64,000 nucleotides of DNA. Source: Yponomeuta sedellus (taxonomy: Eukaryota; Arthropoda; Insecta; Lepidoptera; Yponomeutidae). The stretch is from positions 9,718,868 through 9,782,867 of the forward strand of contig OW203738.1 of assembly GCA_934045075.1 (NCBI GenBank), given 5' to 3'. Shown piece by piece: positions 56,281 to 64,000 of the stretch. Below the pieces are notes generated by a model. That model ran no database searches and had not been told where the DNA came from. It worked only from the letters and a program-made list of their open reading frames with translations. A program made the position numbers and the translations under genes. The first letter of the stretch is position 1, and every line of letters begins with the position of its first letter.

Positions 56281-58089
56281 ATGTTCACCCGAAGCAAGGT
56301 GACTGTGCGAGACATGGAGCTGAAACTGAAAGCCACGCTGCTTGAGCTCAAAAAGACCAAAGAGTTGTGCGACACACTTCTACAAGAACGAGAGGAAAGT
56401 GAAGAGGAGATTCATAAACAGAATAAAACCAACTCAGCGCTTAAAGCAGAGCTCAGTGAATTGGACATACAATGCCAAGATCTAAGTGCCCAACGGGATG
56501 AGCTGCAACAGCAAGTCAACTCGTTCAACCAGTGCCATGATGTCCATGGTGTAGCACTGCAACGAATACGCTCGCTTGAACACCAGCTTGCTGAGGCGCA
56601 CCAGGAGCTTCAGCAAATCAGTGAACAAGAACAACAAAAAGATAGCGCTAGAACCATGGATTTGTATAGTGAAGTGATGAGTGAAGCCGGAATACTAACA
56701 GTCGACCTAACCACAGCCAGCGATAAGTCCTGCGCTATGGGGAATACCAGTAGTATCAAAATGAACAGCGTGAAAACCATAAAGAAGTATATTAAAACAA
56801 ATAAATACATTCAGAAGGTACAGAAATTGATAAAACGAAACAGAAAAAGTATAGAAAGTGTACCAATTCTTCGTCAAAAACTACAGTTAGAAACGGAAAT
56901 GGCCGAATGCCAGAAAGAATTATTTGCTAGTAATGTGGACCATGAGCTAGCGATGGCTGAACTGCAATTACAAGTGGAAGATTTGCAGTTTCAATTACTA
57001 GACATCACCTGCAAGTACTCGGCTATGCAAACTCAGTACAATGACTGCATTTCAACTGTGAATGGGTTGATTTCTCTTGGCAAAAGCAACCTGGAACGTG
57101 TTGAGTCCACCTTCATCCATGAATCAGAAGACTCAGAAGACAAACCAAGCTGGTTACCCCTGCAGCCACCGAATAATGTGCTTGAAGACCCAGCCCTTCC
57201 ACAGCTGAACTCAACAGGCAGTCAGAAGCCATGCTTGTCACCGCCGTGCAGCTTGCCCAACACACCAGCCCCTTTACCGCTGGATCGGGCACAACAGCAT
57301 GAAGGCGAGCCAAACAGACAGCCTGCACCATCAAATGCGATAGCGGAGACCAGTGCGCCATCGACCCGGAATGCAGTACTGGACAGACAACCGACAACCA
57401 GGCCAACGAGCAGTTCAGTTCCATTCAATGGTGCCCCTTACAAGACAATAATTTTCTCAGACAAAATAGGTGTAGGTCTAGGAACCAGGCTGCAGATCCA
57501 TTTAAAACAGCATGTAGAAAACATATGTATGCCAAATGCCTCTTACATGCAATTAATCAACGCTCTGCTCAGCAAACAGTATGATAGAAATACTACTATT
57601 GTATTATTAATGGGGAACAGCACAGGGATTCAAGAAAGTGAATTGATAAATTACTATGAGTCCATAATAGCTTTAAATGTAAGGAAAATCATTATCTGTG
57701 CTTTTCCCTATTCAAAAACATTGTCAGAGACACAGAATGCACGGATAGGTAAACTTAACCGTCTGTTATATAACATGACATTTGGTCATAGAGATCAAGT
57801 TTTTTATTTTGATACGAATAACTTTATTCGAAATTTTATATTGACTAGGGACACAATGTATGTGCCCCTTCGTTCAAAACGACAGATTGCCAAATTGTTG
57901 GCATTCAATATTTATGACCCTATTATTGTTACGACAATAAAACAGGTACCATTAGTAAATAAAAACTGTAGAAAAAGTTCTACTAGTAAACCTCTGTACT
58001 CAGAGGCTTTAAAAAAACCAAACATAAATAAGTTAAGCTTGACTGCTGATTTAAACTGTCAGCGCAGACCACAGAAAAGCCCCTCTTAA
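56281..58089 (+). CDS. Non-LTR ORF1 protein: coiled coils and degenerate SGNH-like domain
   Basis: 602 residues. Residues about 10-125 and 205-285 are heptad-rich coiled coils (for example LKKTKELCDTLLQEREE). About 290-375 is a Pro/Ser/Gln-rich linker. From about 378 to 545 the pattern resembles the SGNH-esterase found in ORF1 of CR1-type elements: a first strand TIIFSDKIG where GDS is expected, TTIVLLMGNS where GTND or GxND is expected, ARIGKLNRLLY, and DTMYVPLRSKRQIAKLLA where the catalytic Asp-His block is expected. The catalytic Ser and His are therefore absent. ORF1 proteins of this group bind the element RNA and multimerise. The start ATG is the first in the frame. Confidence 0.85.
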   Translation: MFTRSKVTVRDMELKLKATLLELKKTKELCDTLLQEREESEEEIHKQNKTNSALKAELSELDIQCQDLSAQRDELQQQVNSFNQCHDVHGVALQRIRSLEHQLAEAHQELQQISEQEQQKDSARTMDLYSEVMSEAGILTVDLTTASDKSCAMGNTSSIKMNSVKTIKKYIKTNKYIQKVQKLIKRNRKSIESVPILRQKLQLETEMAECQKELFASNVDHELAMAELQLQVEDLQFQLLDITCKYSAMQTQYNDCISTVNGLISLGKSNLERVESTFIHESEDSEDKPSWLPLQPPNNVLEDPALPQLNSTGSQKPCLSPPCSLPNTPAPLPLDRAQQHEGEPNRQPAPSNAIAETSAPSTRNAVLDRQPTTRPTSSSVPFNGAPYKTIIFSDKIGVGLGTRLQIHLKQHVENICMPNASYMQLINALLSKQYDRNTTIVLLMGNSTGIQESELINYYESIIALNVRKIIICAFPYSKTLSETQNARIGKLNRLLYNMTFGHRDQVFYFDTNNFIRNFILTRDTMYVPLRSKRQIAKLLAFNIYDPIIVTTIKQVPLVNKNCRKSSTSKPLYSEALKKPNINKLSLTADLNCQRRPQKSPS

Positions 58090-58154
58090 AAAAAATCACT
58101 TTAGCTAATCAGAACATACAGGGTGGTTTTTCTGGAAAGCTACTAGAGTTAGAA

Positions 58155-60935
58155 TTGTTCTTAGAGCAACATGAGATTGACATACTTTGTGTTACGGAGC
58201 ACTGGCTATTAGAATCTCATATGAATTTTTCTGTACATAATTATCAGTTAGCCAGTTGCTACAATAGAAAGTTAGCATTGCATGGGGGATCTTTAATACT
58301 AGTAAAGGATGGTTTAAAATTTAAAGAAAGGAAAGATATTTGCAGGCTTTCTGTTGAAAAAATAATTGAACTATCTTGTGTTGAATTATCGTCACACATT
58401 GTAGTAAGCGTATACAGGCCCCCCACCAGTGATTACAGTGTATTCGAATCTGTATTAGAGGATGTATTAAAAGTAGCCTGCAGTAATAATAAGAAGGTTA
58501 TAGTCTGTGGTGATTTTAATGTAAACCTGCTTGTAGATTCCCCTTCGAGTGCTAAATTAAAACTTATTTTTAAGTCTTTTAATTTGATGAATATTTTCTT
58601 AGAGCCCACCAGGATTACCGAAACCACCGCCACCTGCCTTGACAACGTATACTGTGACTGTGAATTTTCCCATTATTCTACAGTGAATTGTCTTAAATCA
58701 GACCACAGTGGTCAAATTGTACATTTTAAAGCAGATTTAAAAAAAATAGAGCAAGATGTACTCTGCAGGGTGATAACAAATAAAAAACTAGAATTGTTTA
58801 AACTTGACTTAAAAAAAAGATTACCTATTCAAAAAAATAAAACTCAAGATGCTAATGTTCTCTATCGAGATTTCTTCAAGGCTGTTTCAGATAGTTTTGA
58901 AAAAGTTTTTAAATTAAAACAGATATCCTGCAAACAAAATAAATTACAATTTAGTGAATGGGCCACTGCCGGCATCCGAAAAAGTAGGGACACACTTTAT
59001 TCACTGTATGAGAAAAAAACATATACATACAACCCCAGTTTTATACAGTATGTAAAACTATATTCAAAATTATTTAAGGCCGTCTGCCACAAAGCAAAAT
59101 GCGAGTATATAAAATCAAAAATCCTTCAATCTTCTAATAAATCTAAAACAATTTGGGCTATTATAAATAAGGAAACTGGTAAATCCAAATTGGGAGATCG
59201 CGAATTTGCACTTAAAATAAATAATAAATTAATAACCTCAAATGAAGACATTGCTGCGGCTTTTGAACAGTTCTTTACAAATGTTCCAATTATAACGACA
59301 GCTCCTTTAGACTCTTCTCCAGCTCTTGCAGAAACTATTTTGAAAGACAATGTCCCCCTATGCGATCACGATTTTTCGTTTGATTATATTGAAGCTCATA
59401 CCGTGATTAAATCGTTTAAAAAGCTAAAGCTTAAAAAAACTGAAGATTTGTGGGGTATGTCAGTAACAGTAGTTAGCTCAGTAATCGACACCCTAGCACC
59501 CTATTTAGCCAGAATCTTTAACAAATGTCTAGATGAGGGTATATTCCCAGATCTAATGAAATATAGTAGGCTCGTTCCTTTATTTAAAAGTGGTGATAAG
59601 CAAGATCCTTCAAATTTCAGACCAGTCTCGGTTCTACCCGTTTTGAGTAAAATATTCGAGAAGATAGTTCTAGGTCAACTGCTTACACACTTCAATGACT
59701 ATCAACTTCTCCATGGTCAGCAATTCGGCTTTACGCAAGGGCGCTCTACAACGGACGCCGGCGTCATGTTAGTTAAACATATATTTAGTGCATGGGAAGA
59801 TCGCAAGGATGCTATAGGCGTATTCTGTGACTTGTCAAAAGCATTTGATTGCGTTGACCATAAAACACTTCTTTTAAAATTAAAGCACTATGGTATAAAC
59901 GGGAATAGCCTAAAACTTATGACATCATATTTAGAAGGAAGAATTCAAAGAGCTGATATAAATAGAACTAAATCTTCAGGGTCAGAGGTCAGGATAGGAG
60001 TACCACAGGGATCGATTTTGGGGCCGTTCCTCTTCCTCGTATATGTAAATGATTTGCCGTTCATGGTTCAAAATATGTCAGAGATAGTACTATTTGCAGA
60101 TGACACGTCACTTATTTTCAAAATTAAGAGACAAGAAGATGACCTTGACAATACTAATGCTGCTCTCTCTCAGGTACTAAACTGGTTTACGTCTAATAAC
60201 TTATTGTTAAATTCAAAAAAGACAAAATGTATAAAGTTCACTCTACCAAATGTCAAAGTAGTTGACAGCAAAGTTATATTGGGAAGGGACAAACTAGACC
60301 TTGTCGAAGAAACTGTATTTTTAGGTATCACAATTGATGCAAAGCTTCAATGGGGTCCTCATATAGAAAAATTGGCAAATAGGCTTAGCTCTGCAGCATA
60401 TGCTGTTAAAAGAATTAGGGAACTAACTGACGTCGCAACTGCCAGGCTCGTTTATTTTAGTTACTTCCATAGTATCATGTCCTACGGCATACTACTGTGG
60501 GGACGGGCAGCGGACATTGAGACCATCTTCGTCTTGCAGAAAAGAGCGATCAGATTCATCTATAAGCTAGGCAGTAGAGACTCGTTAAGAGAATTCTTTA
60601 AAGAAACAAACATCCTGACAGTTGCCAGTCAGTATATCTATGAAAATATTATGTATGTCAGGAAAAATATTAGCAACTTTAAAACTGCAGGTAGCCAACA
60701 TAATGTAAATACTAGAAATAAACATAAACTTTTGATCCCAAGATTTAGGCTGGCAAAAGTTAATACATCCTTCATGGGGCATTGTATACGCTTCTACAAT
60801 AAAATCCCTGAAGATATATTAAGTTTGACTGAAGCGCGGTTCAAAAAATGTGTAAAGTACACTTTGTGCCAAAAGAGCTACTATAATATTAAGGATTATT
60901 TAGATGACAATGATGTCTGGAATTCAAGCATGTAA
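58155..60935 (+). CDS. Non-LTR ORF2 protein: endonuclease and reverse transcriptase
   Basis: The frame is open from 58083 without an ATG before the endonuclease begins (ANQNIQGG at about 58104); it overlaps the ORF1 stop in the -1 frame, so translation probably depends on reinitiation or frameshifting, and 58155 is only a nominal start. Endonuclease: VTEHWL, SVYRPPTSDY, CGDFNVNL, LDNVYCD and SDHSG. Reverse transcriptase: [47 protein letters not shown] and catalytic FADDTSLIF (near 60096). C-terminal SYGILLWG and LQKRAIRFIYKL follow. All catalytic motifs are intact. It is a target-primed retrotransposition enzyme. Confidence 0.93.
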   Translation: MFLEQHEIDILCVTEHWLLESHMNFSVHNYQLASCYNRKLALHGGSLILVKDGLKFKERKDICRLSVEKIIELSCVELSSHIVVSVYRPPTSDYSVFESVLEDVLKVACSNNKKVIVCGDFNVNLLVDSPSSAKLKLIFKSFNLMNIFLEPTRITETTATCLDNVYCDCEFSHYSTVNCLKSDHSGQIVHFKADLKKIEQDVLCRVITNKKLELFKLDLKKRLPIQKNKTQDANVLYRDFFKAVSDSFEKVFKLKQISCKQNKLQFSEWATAGIRKSRDTLYSLYEKKTYTYNPSFIQYVKLYSKLFKAVCHKAKCEYIKSKILQSSNKSKTIWAIINKETGKSKLGDREFALKINNKLITSNEDIAAAFEQFFTNVPIITTAPLDSSPALAETILKDNVPLCDHDFSFDYIEAHTVIKSFKKLKLKKTEDLWGMSVTVVSSVIDTLAPYLARIFNKCLDEGIFPDLMKYSRLVPLFKSGDKQDPSNFRPVSVLPVLSKIFEKIVLGQLLTHFNDYQLLHGQQFGFTQGRSTTDAGVMLVKHIFSAWEDRKDAIGVFCDLSKAFDCVDHKTLLLKLKHYGINGNSLKLMTSYLEGRIQRADINRTKSSGSEVRIGVPQGSILGPFLFLVYVNDLPFMVQNMSEIVLFADDTSLIFKIKRQEDDLDNTNAALSQVLNWFTSNNLLLNSKKTKCIKFTLPNVKVVDSKVILGRDKLDLVEETVFLGITIDAKLQWGPHIEKLANRLSSAAYAVKRIRELTDVATARLVYFSYFHSIMSYGILLWGRAADIETIFVLQKRAIRFIYKLGSRDSLREFFKETNILTVASQYIYENIMYVRKNISNFKTAGSQHNVNTRNKHKLLIPRFRLAKVNTSFMGHCIRFYNKIPEDILSLTEARFKKCVKYTLCQKSYYNIKDYLDDNDVWNSSM

Positions 60936-61123
60936 AATTCACGAGTTTTGTAGTATCTGTGTAAATTCTGTTAATTAAGGAATTTGAAAAGACTAAGTTT
61001 GGAGTTTTTTTGTCCATTTTTTCTCCAAAATGATCCAGATTTTGAAATGGACACCTAGTTTAACTTGTAACGTTCATTAAGCCGCAGTATCTGCGCTACT
61101 TTGAATAAAACCTTTTCATTTCA

Positions 61124-61861
61124 AATAAAACAGTAGAGCAGGAGACAGCGCTTAAAATCAGAAAATCTCCTGATAAATTAGTAGCGGCCCGCGCGGCGCG
61201 TTGTGTCATGCATGACTTCACAAGCGGTCATGTGACTATGTGACTGTTAGCGGGACTCGATATTTTTCGTAACTTTGAATGCCTATAAAATCAAAACCAC
61301 TAGGTATTTTTGACTACAACAAAAACTAGTGTATTTGTATACATTCAGGCTTTACTGAGAAAAGCATTTCAAGCGATTTGGCATACCTAGTAACATTCTT
61401 CATTGTCCGCCACTACACACCATTGCCCCGTGTAAACAATGACAATGACGAGCAGTGGGCCAGATTGGGCCATTGTGTACTGCGGGCTTAACAGACTGCA
61501 AAAAAATTCGTTCAATTTGTATTTTTTTATTCACATTTTCTTTTTCATTTTTCAAGTTCCAGTCAAAAATTTCAATTTGAAATAACCTACATACTTCAAG
61601 TGTAGGAAAAATAGAAAAAAGAAAAAATATTAATTTAGAAAGAAACAACCTCCGCATCGGCATAATATTGCTCGTGTAACTTTTAACGTTCGGACTCTGG
61701 CAACACTGATGGTGACAGCTCGACGAATCAAAATAAAAACAGAAATTCCGCGAGGTATGTTCTGTCTGTGTTAGCATTGATTTTGTGGCATTGATTGATC
61801 GGAATCGAAGTTCCAGCCATTGCAAGCTCGTCTTGAATTTACGCAATTTTTGTCATTTAAA
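61124..61861. other. Upstream region of the DHX36-like gene
   Basis: No gene is called. A CpG-rich patch (CGGCCCGCGCGGCGCG) lies near 61182-61200. From about 61690 to 61861 the sequence loses the repeat character and is the likely 5' UTR and promoter of the helicase gene; no TATA box is evident. Confidence 0.5.
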
Positions 61862-62068
61862 ATGCCTCGGGGACGCGGCCGCGGTGGTCGTCGGCGTGGC
61901 GGTGGCAATGGTGGCGGTTTTGGTCGGGGAAGGTACTGGACCCAGCCGATACCCGACGAAGACGAGAGAATTCGACGACCACCCGGTCTCAAAGGCAAGG
62001 AGATCGGCATGTTTTATAAGAATTTGTCGAAATCAAAACCTCCAGGGGCTCGCCAGTCCAGACACGAC
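61862..62068 (+). CDS. DHX36: DHX36-like exon 1
   Basis: 69 codons ending RQSRHD before the donor GTAAGT. The ATG with context TTTAAAATGC is chosen because the Gly-Arg tract begins right after it, and upstream in-frame sequence has no other ATG. Confidence 0.85.
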
Positions 62069-64000
62069 GTAAGTTCTCGTTTGTTTTGTTGGCGAGTAAA
62101 GTGAAGCGTTTGCCCTTCTGCAAAGCACTGTTGCTGATCCAGCGTAGATAGGATGGAAGAGGGGTGGGCCTTGGCTATCTCAATTGATCTAGTGCCCACC
62201 CCAGGATGTTGTGTGACTACATGTGCATGGAATAGTATATGATATTGGTGGCTTGGCCATCATTTGTTTTGGGGGAAACCCTCCCTGGAAAATACATCTC
62301 TAATAATAGGTACACAATACATAAAAAAAAATTTTTCAATTATTTTAGCCTAGCCCAGCCCTTATAGCATCCTCTCATCTCACTTGGCTTACCTTATTGG
62401 AGTTCATTTCTCAGATTCATAATTTTTTATTTGATCAGAAAACTCCATTGACTGACAGAAGTTAAATTTACAGGGAAGACAATGTCAATTCAATTTTAAT
62501 AATTATGTCCTTCATAAATAAAACAAATTACTCGTGTACAATAAAGAATTTTTCTTATCTTCTTTCTTAACACTGTGATGATCAGTGGTCGGAGTAGGTA
62601 TATTGATTTTAGATACTTGCGCCATGATATCATAACATGGACATGCATTTCTTCCGGAATGTACCGGAGTTTCCAAAAATTTGGTAAACCGGACTCTCAT
62701 GCGCTGTGATGATTGCTATAAAGTGATTTTTTTAACTGTTTCCAAGTTCTAAAACCTTCTTAAATAGTGAAAATAATTAAAACTTACCCGTACAAAAACA
62801 ACTTCAAATGGGCACAATCCAAGAGTAATGAATCGATGTCCGTAGTTATAAGCCAAATTCGTCGTTTTAAGTAGATTTCAGAAGACAGTAAACAAGCCAG
62901 GGTCAAGTCAAGATATTCATAACACATAAAATAAGCGCACTCACGAACCGAAATAAGTGAGTGAGCCACTTGGTCTGGATGTCAAGTGTCAATGAGTCAT
63001 CCTGGATACTTGATTCTAATTGGTCAGATGCGTTGAGCATAGAGATAAGAGGACAAAAGATCCTGTTTGCCGGATGTCGTGTGTTGAAATGAATATTATT
63101 ATTATATCATTTTATACATGCTTAGGCTTTTACTCCAACACTTTTACTACAACAAGGTTTTTACACACCAGTCATTTTTTACTATTAAATTCTGGTCATC
63201 TACGCCACTAGCAGCATAGCGTTGAGAGTATTGATACATTTTTAACTAGTTTCATGTAATAATTTCGATGTTTCGGTATTTTTATCATAATAATCCGGAA
63301 ACTCGGAGGCGTATCCATATTAACATATATGTTTGATGTCAGTGACCTTAATTCAATATACCTACTCCGACCACTGGTGATGATATTATTATTTGATAAC
63401 CTTGCCATAAATAGTCCATATATATTTGGCAAATTGTATGGCATACATTTTTTCTTTATGAAGACCTCAGTCATAAAATTCAAAAACCTGTATTAATTTG
63501 AATTTGTTTCTATTTCAGGCATCCCTTGCTATACCACCTGTTGTTTATAAACAGGTCGGCAATCTCATCAGTAACATAAAAGGAATTGCAGACAGCAAAA
63601 ATATTAAAGTAAATTATGTCTCCAGACAAAAAAAATTTGAACTACTGAGTAAAATAAAAATGGAGCAAGAGAGTGTAATAGAATTTAAAGAAATTGATGA
63701 TGATGATGTTTTAATAAACGAAGTGACACCAGAAGTGTTTGTTATTGATTCCGATGAAGAAGATTTAAAAGCAGAACCATTAGAATTACCAGACGGTAAT
63801 CCTAAGGTAGAAACTGCAACATACAATTTCACAGTCCAAGATATTCCTCCATCACAACATTCACAAGGAAGTACAAGCAAATTGTCTATCACTGAAGAAG
63901 CGATGCGGGTGGACCTGGCAATTAAACCATCAGTCAGTAATCTACCACCTACTTTTAACATTGGTATTACAAAACAGGAAAAAGATGAAGACATTTCTGA
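61862..64000 (+). CDS. DHX36: DHX36/RHAU-like DEAH-box helicase, N-terminal part
   Basis: Two exons, 61862-62068 and 63519 to the window end, joined in phase 0. Residues 2-24 are a Gly/Arg-rich tract (PRGRGRGGRRRGGGNGGG). Residues 41-53 read PGLKGKEIGMFYK, which matches the RHAU-specific motif that binds the face of G-quadruplexes in DHX36. The second exon is a charged, probably disordered linker (EIDDDDVL, DSDEEDLKAEP) before the helicase core, which lies beyond the edge. DHX36 is an ATP-dependent 3'-5' helicase that unwinds G-quadruplex RNA and DNA. Paralogous helicases lack this motif, so the assignment is fairly specific, but the core cannot be checked here. Confidence 0.8.
63519..64000 (+). 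CDS. DHX36: DHX36-like exon 2, continuing past the window
   Basis: The acceptor is TTCTATTTCAG; the frame ASLAIPPVVYKQ... stays open for 160 codons to the end of the window. Base composition is richer in coding-type codons than the flanks. The long acidic linker is not conserved enough for me to identify by itself. Confidence 0.8.

Larger units (their letters stand above)
55745..61123 (+). mobile_element. Near full-length Jockey/CR1-group non-LTR retrotransposon
   Basis: 5' UTR from about 55745 (boundary uncertain), ORF1 56281-58089, ORF2 about 58086-60935, 3' UTR with AATAAA at 61104, and an ATTTC-type tail (CATTTCAAATAAAAC). Both frames are open, so the copy may be retrotransposition-competent. 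Its 3' part closely matches the truncated copy at 38891-48050, which shows recent activity of the family. Confidence 0.9.

Overview
The window reads as AT-rich animal nuclear DNA, most likely from a moth or butterfly. It has spliced genes with GT-AG introns, no operons, and a heavy load of insect-type mobile DNA: a BEL/Pao LTR element, Jockey/CR1-group and RTE-like non-LTR elements, tRNA-headed SINEs and many short fold-back elements. The lepidopteran assignment is inference from that repeat mix. No CRISPR array or bacterial-type regulation is present.

Three host genes can be supported. (1) A small plus-strand gene at 27447-31154, split over three exons, encodes a 156-residue secreted or GPI-anchored Ly6/three-finger protein with ten cysteines. 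No single open reading frame reveals it. (2) A minus-strand gene at 35884-51833 encodes a polypeptide N-acetylgalactosaminyltransferase (GT27, about 601 residues) in seven exons with consistent phases. (3) The first two exons of a DHX36/RHAU-like DEAH helicase run off the right edge (61862-64000, plus).

The rest is mostly mobile DNA. Positions 1-6200 hold short repeats and no supported gene. A decayed Jockey/CR1-group element lies at 6208-8936. Positions 8980-9770 carry a 143-bp direct repeat pair. A foldback of unusual build sits at 12787-12997. An RTE-like 3' end lies at 18660-19016. A second decayed non-LTR element at 22060-25437 runs into a 400-bp TCAA microsatellite. The 11-kb fourth intron of the transferase gene (38577-49625) contains a 5'-truncated non-LTR copy split by a nearly intact 7-kb BEL/Pao element with 234-bp LTRs and a 5-bp target duplication. 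A near full-length relative of the split element, with both ORFs open, lies at about 55745-61123, between the transferase and helicase genes. Just upstream of the transferase start is a 2.2-kb segment bounded by inverted repeats.

The most unusual structures are three neighbouring inverted tRNA-like elements at 33.08-34.14 kb, two of them with perfect 12-bp target duplications, and the ORF1 of the full-length non-LTR element, whose SGNH-esterase-like domain has lost its catalytic residues. The three host genes show no obvious shared pathway; glycosylation, a surface three-finger protein and an RNA/G-quadruplex helicase are simply neighbours.
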